Origin: Euglena gracilis
Lineage: Eukaryota; Euglenida; Euglenophyceae; Euglenales
DNA length: 64,000 nt
NCBI GenBank assembly: GCA_039621445.1
Contig: CP154956.1
Coordinates: forward strand, 15,975,508-16,039,507
Direction: 5' to 3'
Notes under the pieces: generated by a model
Database searches by the model: none
What the model was told of the DNA's origin: nothing
Seen by the model: only the letters and a program-made list of their open reading frames with translations
Shown here: piece by piece, positions 35,190-47,229 of the stretch
Layout of the letters: every line of letters starts with the position of its first letter
Position numbering within the stretch: the stretch's first letter is position 1
Position numbers and translations under genes: made by a program

Positions 35190-36705
35190 GGGTGAGAAGA
35201 AGCCCGCACCAGCTTTCGGGGCCTTGTTGCATGCCAATGCGGCCACGTGACATTGCTCTCGGGGCACTGTCACTACCCGCTCTGTGGGTATTTCTGTTTT
35301 GTGCTTGTCGTCATTTGGTGGGCATGAATGGAGTGGTGGTTGTGGGTTCGGGTGGGCGCCAGGATTGCCTCCCATCTGAGCCAGTTGATGCCCAGGCATT
35401 TCTGTGATTGTCCAATGACGATGTCAGAATGCTTTTTGTTCTGCAGAAGGTGGAGTTTCGCACAAACAGGAAAACGAAATTTGACCGAATTATTTTTCTA
35501 ATTTTCTCATGAACAGAATTTGGTTAACTTGTTTGAAGAACTCTTTCAAGTCATAGGACTGCTGGGATCTTTCTTCACATTCAGATGAAGAATGCCCTCG
35601 AATCGCTTCAAACCGAACAAGCTTCAGACCAGCAGTTTCCTTTTTTTTTGGATGATGACCCCGACATGAAATTTGGCTTATTTCATTTCTCAATTCGTCC
35701 CAGTTTTCAACATTGCATATTTGACATCGATGCTGTTTCGATGTTTTGTGTAGAAAATTAATGAGTTTTCAGCTTGCCATGTTTTCTTCACAAGAGTGCA
35801 TCAGGGAGGGGGGGATATCATTTAAAAGGCACATTTAAACGCCAAAGTCCCCGAATGGGGGTACATTATTTTGGGAGGGTTTACATTGAAACATGAGCAC
35901 GAGACATTCTTCAAGTTTAGAATCCAATTATGAAATCGTTCAGTTTCAGGAACAAGCTTTTCTTTGGACCAGCCTGTCGTTTTTGCCAAAGATATTTTTC
36001 TTACTTTTTCAATACGTCACTTTCCATTTGGAAGTTGACTGAAAATTCCCATTTGGAAGTTGACTGGAACGTCCAAGTGGAGTGTGCACCCACAGGTGCA
36101 AATTGCTCCCAATTTTTTTTGTCCTGCTCAACATTTTTCCCCAGCCCCCCCCCTCTGAATTATAAGCTCTCCAGCGGCCAAACTTGCATTTAGCTGTTTT
36201 TTGTGTCGTCTTTTTCGCAAATTTTGTGAAAATTTCCCACCACTTGATTTCTTGGGGTTCGGGTCCATGTTTTTGACCAGTTATTCACCGGCCCTCAGTA
36301 TGTAGCCCATTTTCCGGGTCGAAACCTGTGGGGAAAGAAAGGGAATGTTTTTTTTTTTGCCCTTCGAAAGATGATGACGAGCTTTCATTCCCCTGGCCTG
36401 TATGGAGGAGGCTTCTGCTGAAAGTTTCACAGTCCACCACCCATCACCCCTGGGGGAGCTGTATTGCAGCTGGGCTGGGTGGATCTGTCACCTAACATCC
36501 AAGATCACTGTTGCCACACGGGAAATGCGATGGACAAGACCAGGGTTTTCGCGTATTTTTTCGGGTAATTTTTCTCACTTCCCAGCATACACCACAATTT
36601 GCAGAGCTCTCTGACAGTTTGTAGTTGTTGGGGAAATGCACTCCTGTCGCAACCGACTTCAAAATCCATCGCCATGTGGGAATGGTTTCAATTGACGAAA
36701 AAGGG
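35190..36705. other. No gene seen
   Basis: Mixed AT-rich sequence. Short C-runs near 35,810-35,850 and 36,140; no exon or clear element. Confidence 0.4.
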
Positions 36706-36713
36706 TTCCAAAC

Positions 36714-36856
36714 CAAGCGTTTTTTTTTTAGCCTTGGACCCCCTCCCCGGGGGGGGAGGGGGTATGGTGGGTCTCCCTCCCCGGGGGGGGCCCCCCCCCA
36801 GGGGGTGGGTGGTTGGGGGGGTGCCAACCCCCCCCCGGTCTTAAGAAAAACCCCTG
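36714..36856. mobile_element. hAT-like MITE, family A copy 3 (short)
   Basis: A 143-bp deletion derivative: left end CAAGCGTTTTTTTTTTAGCC (two changes from family A), right end CTTAAGAAAAACCCCTG. The perfect 8-bp duplication ttccaaac is at 36,706-36,713 and 36,857-36,864. The central GGCGCC hairpin present in the other copies is missing. Confidence 0.85.
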
Positions 36857-36864
36857 TTCCAAAC

Positions 36865-37155
36865 TTGGCCAGTGGAAATCTGGGATGGCCAGTGGAAAAT
36901 TTCCCAATGACCGGCACGAAGCGCCGGAACAAAAATATTGACCCAAAAGCCTGCAAGAAGGCCCTTTTTTGGAAAGTTTTGATATTGTTTAGAACAAGAT
37001 CAGCAAAAAAACCACATTTTGTGGCCCCCCTTTTACCTGGCATGCAACGGTGGGGGGGATTTTTTCTCCAGCGTGGGGGACCCTCGGGACAGCGGGTTGG
37101 TGTCCTGCAAGATTCCTAGCTAGTGGATACCTCATGGTCTTTAAGCAAAAGCTTG
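36865..37155. repeat. Decayed family B-type MITE
   Basis: Internal words of family B (ggccagtggaaa, gaccggcacgaagcgccgg) and a right end GGTCTTTAAGCAAAAGCTTG. The left end is lost where the family A element abuts it. Confidence 0.6.
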
Positions 37156-37159
37156 GAGG

Positions 37160-38483
37160 GGATAAAAAACGCACGAGTTGAGTTATGTAAGTTGTCCAAA
37201 TCACCACACTTGCCATGAGACTCTGTGCACCATATGCCAATCAAAAAATGTCCATTTGTGCGATTTCGAGAGCGGACCGCTTGCGCCATTGCGCAACAGA
37301 CCATTTCAAATCCAACCAACAGCTTCCTATGCCTGCCTGTTTGGAACTGAAAATTGATGTCATAAAATTCTTCTTTTTCCCATATCATCATAATATTATA
37401 GAAGGAGGTCTAGAAAAACAAAAAAAGAGGTAATTTGAGGACATTTGTGCAGGGCCATCGCAATTTTTCCGCAATTTCCGCAATTTTTTCGCTCTCAAAA
37501 ACTTTTTCCGCATGAACCTGAGATGGAAGGCGAATGAGCTCCGACCATTCCTTGAACATTTCAAAAGGAAACCTAGGTGCTTCTTTGTTATTTTGTTGCA
37601 AATTTGCCAAAATCCGCCAAATTTTATCATTTTATCAGATAAAATTTGGTGGTTTCTGGGCTTTTTTTTTAGGTTTTTTGTCCATTTCTGCTGGACAATT
37701 TCGACTTAAAAAGTTTCGCATCCTGGGCCAGATTTTTCTTTGATATTTTTTCGTTAATTTTTAGATTTTTCACCCAAGATATTTCATATTCCCAGAATCA
37801 GCATTTTCCCAAAATTATAAAAGTCATGCTTTTGGACCATTTTGTTGTGGGGAAAAAAGTGAAGAACGGCTCAAAATTTACACTTACATTACAAAATTAC
37901 CAAGTTTGTGTAAATTTTTCTAAGTCCCCTTCAGCTGAAGTGTACTGATTCCCAAAACCACAATTTCCACAATTTTTACGCCTCCAATATCAATTCCCCC
38001 CCTGATTTCTGTTGTGCGCTCATTTTCTGCCACAAAAAGCTGGGCACCTTCCCTGGATTCTAAGAAATTGTGCAAACAATATTTGGATTGGGCTATTATT
38101 CGGGTTGGAAATATGCATTTTGTGGGGTGTTTCTGAATTTAAAGAAATTTCCCCAACTAACACCCCCCCGACTCAATAAACAACACCCCTGTCCTCGATT
38201 TCAGATGTCAAGAGCACACACCCTGTATTATTTGGGGGTCATCAAATTCCTTTCTGGGGTTCCAAATTACACGCCACCAAATTTCTGGGAAGCGATGGAT
38301 GTTGGTGTGTTGAATCTTTATGACAGGAATTAACCATCACGCAAGGAGGCTTCGTCAACAAAGGTTTCGTGCCAGGGCATCCTGCAATCCTACGTACCCC
38401 CAATTCATAATTAACGGTAACTGGGAGTGGGGCACCACATTCCTAAGTTCAAACGAATGGCACCCGCTTCTTTTCTCGTGCAG
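37160..38483. other. No gene seen
   Basis: AT-rich sequence upstream of paralogue copy 1. Any first exon of that gene (compare copy 2, 43,528) was not found here. Confidence 0.4.
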
Positions 38484-38612
38484 CTTCGCTCTGAGTGGCT
38501 TCCACCGATGCTCGCCATCGACAAGATACGCGCCTATTTCAACAATTCCAAGGAGCTCTGGGCGGCCGTCAAGAACCTTGAGCGCCCCTGCCCACGCGGT
38601 TGCGCTCAGAAA
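38484..38612 (+). CDS. Tandem paralogue copy 1, exon A
   Basis: Forty-three codons, phase 0/0, acceptor ctcgtgcag, donor aaa/gtgcaa. The part MLAIDKIRAYFNNSKELWAA followed by VKNLERPCPRGCA aligns with PMPAIDRIRAYFSGSADLWA and VKDLEDPHPGGCA in copy 2 at 44,354. The shared residues (AID.IRAYF, LWAAVK.LE, GCA) with many silent changes show a real, selected protein. I do not recognise the family; the C-rich end may bind metal. Confidence 0.75.
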
Positions 38613-39094
38613 GTGCAAAAGAAGCCCGCAACTGTTGTCTTTGTGCTTTGTGTGTTTGTCGACGCTGCAAACAGAGTATGTATTTTTGTCACTTTCCCGA
38701 ATGCCCAGGATAGGTTCTCCCATGTTGCTGCCCATTTGACACCTCGCTTTTATATTGCACAAAGCTTGATTGGCAGGTAGAAGCCCCTTGACTTTGCAGC
38801 TTGACTCACGCAACCCCTTGCAATTATTATCCTTTAGGCGACATCGTGTTTCAGCTGGATTCTTTCCTAAAAACCCACTCTGCCAAATTTCAGCAAAAAT
38901 TCAACCAAAATCTCTACTCAGGATTTTTTGGGGGGAAATCCAACAATAACCCTCTGAAAGAATGTAGATGCCCCCCGAAAACGGTGATTGTTATTTTTTT
39001 TTCATTTTTTATGTGTGTTGTGGTGCGGCGTACCCCGAGGGACCCAGAGAGGCTTTTCGGAAGTGTGATGCCACCTCAGAAGGCAGGGAGGTCC

Positions 39095-39308
39095 TTTGAC
39101 ACAAAAAAAAAACCTGTTCAATGCAAAATTTAAAGTAAAAATTCCCAAAAAAAATCGTTTTACGTTGGCGATAACAGGTCGACAACAGAAAAGATAAGTT
39201 ATTTGTGACATCCTTGGACCATTTGCCCATCCCCTTAAAACACAAAAAGTGCGTAGAAGTGCGTTTTCGAATTTTTTTCAATCTTTGACCCGGTTCGACA
39301 CCAGGATT
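39095..39308. repeat. Direct repeat, left copy
   Basis: About 210 bp, including gttggcgataacaggtcg and ccttggaccatttgcccatc, ending near gacccggttcgac. Repeated at 39,845-40,042 inside the same intron of copy 1. Confidence 0.75.
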
Positions 39309-39844
39309 GGGCATTGTCTTGCCTTTGGCCTAAGGGCGGTCCATAAGGGGCGGTCTGCAGTATGCGCAAAGACTCAGCAGGGCTTTCAGGAGCAAAAGAG
39401 GACAAATTAACATCTGACTAAATATCATTGAAAGGGGCTTGGATGTTTTTTCCACATGTTATTTGTTCCGGTGTTATTTTTTAGGAGAGCCCCAAAGGCC
39501 TTGTGAGTCCCCTGCCAGAGACAAGGTTTTGGCCATTTTGGGTCTTTTTTTTTTCCAGTGCAAAGTGCCGAATATTTTTTTGACCCCAAAATTGGCCCCC
39601 AAGAAAGTGTGTTATCCCGGACCCCCCTGCCCCAACCTCTAGTGGGTGGGGGGAACCTTCAAAGTACCTCAAAAAGTACCTCAAAGGGGAGGGGCTTGAC
39701 CCCAGCCAACAAACAATTGAGAGGTCCCACCCCATGTGTGAGAGGCTGACTTTTTAGAGTACAAATGGCTCCTTTTTGGATAAAACTTGGATGGTTTTGT
39801 GGAATTAGAAGAGAGCAACGAAAATTTGACATAAAATGGTACAA

Positions 39845-40042
39845 TTTGACAAAAAAAAACTTATTCAATGCAAAAATACAAAGGGAAAATGGCCAAAAAA
39901 TCGCCATATGTTGGCGATAACAGGTCGGCAACAGAAAAAGAGAAGTTATTTGTGGCCTCCTTGGACCATTTGCCCATCCCCTTAAAATACAAAAAAAAAG
40001 TGCGCTTTGAAATATATTTATTTTTTGACCCGGTTCGACGTA
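39845..40042. repeat. Direct repeat, right copy
   Basis: Second copy of the 39,095-39,308 repeat, about 85-90 percent alike by eye, ending 70 bp before exon B of copy 1. Confidence 0.75.
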
Positions 40043-40114
40043 ATGAGACCACCCCCGGAGGTCGGGTCAAGTCCAGCTGGCCTGGGGGGCTGGCGGAAAG
40101 AAGCCGGGCCGCAG

Positions 40115-40218
40115 CCAATCCAGGACGACGACCGCGAGCCGTGGAATTTCAGTGGGGACCAGCGGGTTGTGCAGCTGTGCGAGACCCACTCGTGGGACGT
40201 TTTCCCACCCGGGGGCCG
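40115..40218 (+). CDS. Tandem paralogue copy 1, exon B
   Basis: A 104-nt exon, acceptor gggccgcag, donor ccg/gtgagg. Enters in phase 0, as exon A requires, and leaves in phase 2. It reads PIQDDDREPWNFSGDQRVVQ and then LCETHSWDVFPPGGR. Copy 2 (48,464-48,792) has the same exon with the same borders and phases plus a 225-bp transposon insertion; removing that gives exactly 104 nt. Confidence 0.82.
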
Positions 40219-40635
40219 GTGAGGGCAGGGGCGGAGGTGGTGGGAGGGGGTTCTGCCAGGTGGGAAGAGCGGGGATTTTTGTCGGAAAACGGCAAATATG
40301 AGAGCAAATGACAGGACGATGAGGACTCAAAAAAATACAAACAAACGACGGCATTTTTTCTACTAAATGGCCTTGCTCTTTCGAGAAAAAAAATTATTTG
40401 ACCATTTCGAAATTATTATTCCGAAACTACTATTCCGAAACTAAATTACCATTTCGAAACTATTTCGAAAAACCATTTCGAAATTGCAAGGTCATTATTT
40501 ATGTGTGTATATATACACATACACATATGATAGTCTGATAATGGCCACCTTTACACAATTCACACAAATTGCAAACCAACATTTTTTTCATCATTGAAAC
40601 GGTTCTGTTCTCAATGCACCGTTCCCCAGCCGCAG

Positions 40636-40787
40636 CGTTCTGGGTGGGCAGTTCCGACAGGTGGGAGGCGAACCTGGACCAGTTGCCCATCTACCTCCTC
40701 GACCTGATGCAGGACCACGAAGCTCTGCGGCCGGTCGGCAACTTCCGGACGTACCTGACCCTCTGCCATGCCGGTGCTAAAGGCTGA
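40636..40787 (+). CDS. Tandem paralogue copy 1, terminal exon C
   Basis: Acceptor agccgcag, stop TGA at 40,785-40,787. It reads FWVGSSDRWEANLDQLPIYL and later RPVGNFRTYLTLCHAGAKG. Copy 2 keeps FWVGTNEEW, then LDRIPLYVLD and PVGNFR, but in broken form. Entry takes two bases while exon B leaves two, in both copies, so a small exon between B and C is likely missing from my model. Confidence 0.75.
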
Positions 40788-40799
40788 CGTTTGAGATGA

Positions 40800-43527
40800 G
40801 ACGTTTCTTGATGTGGCCAGGGAGACACCCCAATGGGGGTCACAACCAAGCGGGAATTTTTTTCCAGGTAAATGGTTTTACTCTCAACCCCCCCCCCAAA
40901 AAAGACCTCCCCAAAAAAATAAGACCCCCCCCCCGGGCCGATCGAGCAAAAATCCCAAAATACGACCCCAAAAAATAAGACCCCACTTCACGGCGCGAAG
41001 CGCCGAAGGCGGGAAAATTTTTCCTGAAAAATTACCAAAGACCCAATTTTACACACAAAAATGATGAAATTTCAAAAATTTTCAGATTTTCGAAGTGCAA
41101 AAAAAAATATGCTAAATGTCAGCTTACACCAATTTGCACATGTCGCGAAGGAAAAAATTTCAATGCTTTTGGGACCCTGAATAATCATGTTTTTTGGGGG
41201 GGGTCGGTAAAGAAAACATCCAAAAATAAGACCCCCCAAACATAAGACCCCCCTGGAGGTTTCCAGCAACGGACCCAAAAATAGGACCAGGGTCTTATTT
41301 GGGGGGGGGTTACAGGACGGCTCTTCCCAAAGTGGCAAAGCGCTGAACCACAGAACAACATTTTTGCAACATTTTGTAAACACCGAATGCATGCCGAATA
41401 TATCACCCAAAGCTCTGTGCCACTGGAGGTTTTTGAGGGGAACAGGACATTGGGGGGGGGGGACCAGCCACCCATTGGGTTTCAACTTCTCTTGTTGATC
41501 ATCGGGAAGAACACCCAGAGCCTCGCAGTTTTCTTTTGAAAAGGCTCTGCCCATTCAGTAGACGGTACCTGTTTTGGGGTGGGGGGTCGGCCAGAAGTCC
41601 ATGGTAAGGAGTCAGTAATTGACGACCATGGCGGTCTACAAGGAACAAAAAAGCTTTTTCTCCTGAAGGATTGACCCTTGAGAACTGCGGCCGATGGCCG
41701 ATCCTGGGATTGACGTTATCAAGAATGAAACAAAAAAAGTCAAAAACGCCACATTTTTTGACGTTTTGGGGGATGGACGATGGTGTATCATGCCAGAAAA
41801 CACTTTTCTTCCTAAAATCAACCCATTTTGCCAAAGTATGGCCATTTTGGACCATTTTTGTGTGGTTTTTTCGTTAAATTTTCTGGGACCATTCAATCAT
41901 TCAGTCATTGCCCCCCCCAGTGACTTGTTTTTTTCAGAATGATTGACTGGTTTTTTGCCCAGACCCCCTCCCCCCCTGTGTGGTGTCCCCTATGGGTCAG
42001 CAAAAAAAAACCACTTAAGTGACCCGACAGCAGAAAAAAATTTAGCACCTTTGTGGTCAAATTTTACAACCCCACTTCCCACCCACGTCTTGGCCAAATC
42101 AACGCCAACGGAGAGTGAGGATCAGGGAGGGCCAGACGGAGGATTTGGACCGGCTGCCCTGGCAGGTTCATTTTTTTTTGAACCCGCCTCCAGGTTCTCC
42201 GCGACGCTTGATCGGAGTGGGCTGGAGTTGATCCATGGGGATGACTGAATCGGCGGTCTGTGTGGACGTATCTGACGCCGTTTCGTCCAGCCCTCTGGAG
42301 GGACCCAACCCCCGGGGCACTTTTTTCCCAGCCAGGAGCTCCCAGGTGGGCTGCCGGAGACCCTCCAGGCTGCCGAAATGAAGCCCGGCAAAGCCGGGCC
42401 GCACCAACAAAAAATTGCAAATATCGCCGAAAATTCTGAAGAAAAAGAGTCAAAAAATGGCTCAAATGGCATCTTGAGAGGGGGTTGTGGATTGTCACCT
42501 CCACATTTGGTTGAAAATTTGAAGGATTTGGGCTGTTTTCGTGTTTTCGGGGCACCAGCCAGGTCCAGCCTGCCAGCTGGCTCTCCTGCCGCTGCCGTCT
42601 ACACACCCCCACGTCCGTATGTGGGAGGTCCAGCCACCACCTCTTTATCCAGCTGGCACACAGGACCCCCCCCCAGGGGGTGCCTTGGGAATAGTGCCTT
42701 CGGGGTCGAATGTTCTGTTGGAAAGCTGGAGTCAGGACTTTTGCTGGAGCATCTCCAACTGCGGGATAGCCCCTGGGGCCTCACATTTGCCGGGGTTGGG
42801 GGGGGGGGGTCTGCCAGTGGCATCGGTATGCCCCAGTGCTGTGGCAGTTCCTTCTCACCAACCCCACAGAGGACAGGGAGAGGTTGTGCTCCCCTTGCGT
42901 TCCATTATTTCCAAGCAGGCTTCTTTTGAAGAAAGTTCGCACCCCCCCAAGGTGATATGGGGCAGGGGGATAGGGCATTTTCGCCCCCCCCAAAACCCCA
43001 GGGGTCGGGTTTGGGGGCCAGTGGTGCTAGCACGCCGGCATTGCCGGCGCCAGGGGCTCGCAAATGGCCACTTCCATGGGAAATTGGCGTGGTCGGCAGG
43101 AACGGGGGGGGGGGGGCTGTCTGTTCTGTGTTATGGGCAGTAACCCCATGGCACAAGCCCCCCCCCCGGATTTTGAAAGAAAGAGGCCTGTTCTGAAGGC
43201 AGAGCATTCTGCCGTTTTCATTTTTCTTACCCAGGGGGGGGGTTATAAGTCATTGTTTGGTTGGTCAGCCCGAGGGGGGGAGGGGGGGGGGGTTACAAGT
43301 GGGGGGTTAAGAAGTACAGAATTGATTTTGCCGCATTTTTCAATATTAAAAACTTTTTTGAAAAGAATGAAGAAAATGCTCTTGCAGTTTGTGGCTGAAA
43401 ATGCAAAGATGAGCATAAATTGGCGAATGTTTCGGACAAAACATTGACCCGTGTTCTTCCCGGATCCTTCACATCTCCCATACTTTACCTCACAACTCCG
43501 CCCTCCGCTGCATTGGCCCGCACCGCC
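40800..43527. other. Spacer between paralogues: C-run repeats
   Basis: Contains C-runs with ATAAGACC words and a GGCGCGAAGCGCCG hairpin (40,890-41,300), a tggcggtct-containing family D-like block (41,480-41,900), and a 42,440-42,600 block also found at 45,165-45,310 (ggggtttgtggttttcacctcc type). A 42,697-42,840 block (ttctgttggaaag ... gcgggatagcccctggggc) is repeated at 48,310-48,440. No exon supported. Confidence 0.5.
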
Positions 43528-43597
43528 ATGGTGAAGCTGGCAGCGCTCAACGCCTTCGCTGTTGGCATGTACTGGAAGGGCTCAGGTCGTGGTGGGC
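43528..43597 (+). CDS. Tandem paralogue copy 2, first exon
   Basis: ATG at 43,528, then MVKLAALNAFAVGMYWKGSG and a Gly/Arg end. The donor is ggc/gtaagt, the only full consensus donor I found in the window. Phase 1 out fits the two bases opening the next exon. I choose this ATG because it is the first in a GC-rich block and begins a reading that ends at a good donor. Confidence 0.6.
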
Positions 43598-43870
43598 GTA
43601 AGTGTTTGAGGCAATCGAGTTCGATGGCAGCTCTCCCCCGTGCACGTTCACACAAAGCCACAGGCTTTTTTTAATACATTTGGGGTGCTGGATCCTCCCC
43701 CGTGGTGCAGGATCCTCCCCCGTGGTGCAAAGGCTTCGATGCTGGTGATACAGGCGAGAGCCAGTCAACAGCACAAACTCTGGAAAAAGTCAATATTTTG
43801 CCGGTTTTGGGTGGTTTTATCACGTCTGGAAGGTGTGGGAGCAAATCACCCACCTCAAATAATATATCAA

Positions 43871-44225
43871 ATATATATATATATATATATATAGATATAT
43901 ATAGATATATATCTATATAGATATATAGTATATATATCAGACTGTATATAGATCTATCTATAGTAAGATCTCTATCATCCTCTATTATATATATATGATC
44001 AAATAATATATATATATATATCAGTTCCCCTCCGTCCGTTTTTCTCCTGCCCCTCACCTTTCACGCTTTAGTAATGCCGGCCCCCTCTCGCTTCTGCCTG
44101 TGTGGGTTCCCGGTCCTTTTCACCTACCTGTGTCCATCCCGCGTTCCATAATATAGAGAGCCAATATATTATATATATAGATATATATGTATATCTTTAT
44201 CATATATATATCAAATAATATATCG
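43871..44225. repeat. (TA)n and TATAGA-rich intronic repeats
   Basis: Several TA and AGATATAT runs separated by a short unique stretch (44,030-44,150). Confidence 0.85.
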
Positions 44226-44353
44226 TGAATTTATTGGTTATTTGGGGGTTTCCAAAGACAAAGGGATGGGGTGAGTCAGTGCAAACGTGCCTGTCTTGAA
44301 GTCTTTAAGAGAAATCATTCCCCAAGAAATTCCACCTCCCCCTCCCCCCACAG

Positions 44354-44578
44354 CCTGCCAATGCCCGTACATCCCACTCGTCTTGTCCGACGACGAGGCT
44401 GCAGGGCCCCCGGTGCCAAACACCGCCGTGGAGGCCGGGCACACGGCGTCGTCGTCGGCGGCCCTCTCACCCATGCCCGCCATCGACCGCATCCGCGCCT
44501 ATTTCAGCGGCTCTGCGGACCTCTGGGCGGCCGTCAAGGATTTGGAGGACCCCCACCCAGGCGGCTGTGCATGCGGCG
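44354..44578 (+). CDS. Tandem paralogue copy 2, exon A
   Basis: Acceptor ccccacag. Two bases complete the codon from the first exon, then CQCPYIPLVLSDDEAAGPPV, a Ser/Ala linker, and PMPAIDRIRAYFSGSADLWA, the part conserved with copy 1. I end it at GGC G/gtgaaa. Phase is then 1, whereas copy 1 leaves in phase 0 and the next exon enters in phase 0, so there may be a one-base error or change here. If no splice occurs, the frame ends at TAA (44,599-44,601) after HEME. Confidence 0.68.
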
Positions 44579-44606
44579 GTGAAACCCACGAAATGGAATA
44601 ACCCAA

Positions 44607-44632
44607 ATAATAATAATAATAATAATAATAAC

Positions 44633-44671
<39 letters not shown>

Positions 44672-44747
44672 TAATAATAATAATAATAATATAATAATAA
44701 ATAATAATAAGAATAATATAGAATAATAATAAGAATAATAATAATAA

Positions 44748-44834
<87 letters not shown>

Positions 44835-44860
44835 TAATAATAATAATAATAATAATAATG

Positions 44861-44908
<48 letters not shown>

Positions 44909-44932
44909 TAATAATAATACTAATAATAAGAA
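44607..44932. repeat. (AAT)n microsatellite
   Basis: About 325 bp of TAA/AAT with occasional G or C, directly after exon A of copy 2. Confidence 0.95.
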
Positions 44933-45639
44933 ACACGGTGGTGTTGTGCCCGCCCCCCCCCCTTCGGTACCCCCCCCCCGAGAAGACAAGGGGACTCCTC
45001 ACCCGACATTCGGTCTGTGTGAACGCAAAGTTGGAATGTTGTGGTACACCTGTGGCACCCAAACAATGCACACACGACACTTTTTTTTTATTCATTTGTA
45101 AACTCTACAATTTTGTGGATGATCGAAACAATTTTATGTTCTGAAAAAAAATTAAAAAAAGTTGGGGGGAAAGGGATGAAAATGGCCAAGAATGGCATTT
45201 CGAAGGGGGTTTGTGGTTTTCACCTCCAAATGAAAATTGCAGCCTGCTGGATTTGGGCTTTTTTGTCTGTTTTCGAGGTGCCAGCCGGGTCCAGCTGTCA
45301 GCTGGCTGGAGCCACCCCCCCCCCCGGACCCCCCACCCCCTAGGTGGGTGGGGTCATCCAGCACCTATTTTTTCTACAGTTCCAGTTGGCCACGGGATAC
45401 CCTGTGTGCAGTACAGCTGTTTGTTTGGTATTTTTTATCCCCTCTTCTGGCCTGGTGCTGTAAAGTGGAACGTGGATTTGGTAAAATCCAATTTCCCTGA
45501 GATGGATTTGATCAAGTACAGTTTACGGATTTGATCAAGTCCATTTCTCCCCAAGTCGATTTGACCAAGGGCATTTTTTTCCCAAAGTGGATTTGATCAA
45601 GTTTATTCCATTTTTGGCCTTTTGTCTGCGTGTCCAGAG

Positions 45640-46048
45640 CAGGCATTGCTTAAGGGATTGCAGTACCCCCCCCGGGGGGGGGGCTGGACTGCAGCTAGGT
45701 CAAATTTGGCTAGTGGGATTTCTAGCAGACCCCCCCCGGGGGGGTCTGCTAACAGGGCTAGCTAGTGGGGAAAAAAAATCCAGTGACCGGCGCGAAGCAC
45801 CGGAAATTTTTTTGTGACCCCAAAAAATGCCCCAAAATGCCCGTTTTTTGGCCGTTTTTCGGAATTTTTGGAACAAAATCAGCCCCAAAACCTATTAAAA
45901 TCCTCATTTCCACCTCGGCGCGCAGCGCCGGAGGAAAACTTTTTTTCCAGTTGGGGGGACCCCCGGACCCCCCCCCCCCGGGGGGGTCTAGCTAGTCCTT
46001 TTTTTCCAGTGTCTAGCCGATTGGCTAGCCAGTACCCCTCCGCCGGGC
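45640..46048. mobile_element. hAT-like MITE, family B copy 2 (right end lost)
   Basis: The left end CAGGCATTGCTTAAGG and about 400 bp of interior match the copy at 553-1035 closely, including the same series of hairpins. The right end stops at CCTTAAG, where it joins the next element, and lacks the CAAAAGCCTG terminus. Confidence 0.8.
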
Positions 46049-46446
46049 GTCCTTAAGGGGGGGAAATTATGCGGTCCGCATTATTCCGCATTTTTCCGCA
46101 TTTCCGCATTATTCCGCATTTTTCCGCATATTTTCCACATTTTTTTTGTAAATTTTCCGCATTTTTCCACATTTTCGCATTTGACCTCATTTTTTCCGCA
46201 TTTTTCCGCATTTTCCCGCATTTTTCCGCATAATTTCCGCATTATCCCGCATTTTCCGCATTTTTCGGCATAATTACCGCATTTTTTCGCATAATTTCCA
46301 CATTTTTCCGCATAATTTCCGCATTTTTTGTGAATTTTTTACGTTTCAGGTCAACTACAAGGTTCATTGTTTCCCCAATATGTTGGAGCACAAGTGCTCG
46401 TCTTTTCATCTCTCTGTTTTATGCATAATTTGTCTGCCTCTTCGCA

Positions 46447-46571
46447 GATTGTTCCTCTTTTTCTCCCCCTTCCACCACGGATGCTTCCTGACGAGGAGCC
46501 TGAGACTCCATTGGACACTTTTGAGGATGTGGAAGAAAATGCCGTGGAAGCCCAAGGAGTCAGAAAAGGGT
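46447..46571 (+). pseudogene. Possible first exon of the hAT-like transposase
   Basis: After tcttcgcag the frame reads MLPDEEPETPLDTFEDVEEN and then AVEAQGVRK, acidic, ending near a gtaagg donor at 46,572. Acidic N-termini are common in transposases, but there is no diagnostic motif. Confidence 0.35.
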
Positions 46572-46672
46572 AAGGAGAAATCCAAGGAGATCCCCCGTTG
46601 TTGCATCGGGTTGCAAAGTCACAGGAAACCTATGGGAAGGGCTTGTTATTGCGGCTGGTTTTCATTTCAGAT

Positions 46673-47229
46673 CATGGGGAGCCTTTGGATATTTGTTTGA
46701 ATTGTGCGCAGGCTGACCGTCCTGTAGCTTGTTATTTGTATGACTATTTGATGAACCTCAACCAAGCTTTTGCTCAATCACGTTGTTACAATGGTTTTTT
46801 TGACATAATCCTTTTGAGCAATCGCTTTTCATCAAAGCACTTTGGGACAGCAATTTCATCTGTGCAGTTTTCACCCCGCTTGGAAGAGCAACTGACCCTT
46901 CTTTCATCGTTCAGGACCCTTTTTTTTTCAAGAGGGTCCTAGTTCAGGTGCAAGCCCAGTTTCTGCGTGATATGTTCATCAGAGTTTTGAAATCGTTGCA
47001 GGACGGTTTGAATGTTCGCTTTGAGAAAAGCAAGGAACAAATTGAGTTTTACCGTCAACTTCGCGTGCTCAACCCAAATAATTTGCCTCTTATGTCATCA
47101 GCTCCCACAGATTACTCAGCGTTGCGTTTGGACGGATGTGATGAAGATTTCATACAATATTTGCAATGCACATTTGCACATTTTGGTGACTTCTGGCAAG
47201 CTTGGGCATCGGCGATGGAAATCAAATAG
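46673..47229 (+). pseudogene. hAT-like transposase fragment, frameshifted
   Basis: Begins after tttcatttcag. The first frame runs to 46,942 (GEPLDICLNCAQADRPVACY near the start). The second runs to a stop at 47,229 with FLRDMFIRVLKSLQDGLNVR, then FYRQLRVLNPNNLP, resembling the helical region of hAT transposases after their catalytic core. The frames switch at a T9 run (about 46,932-46,940), so a one-base indel is enough to explain the break. About 185 codons remain, far short of a usual transposase of 600 or more, and the catalytic aspartates are not identifiable. Confidence 0.42.
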
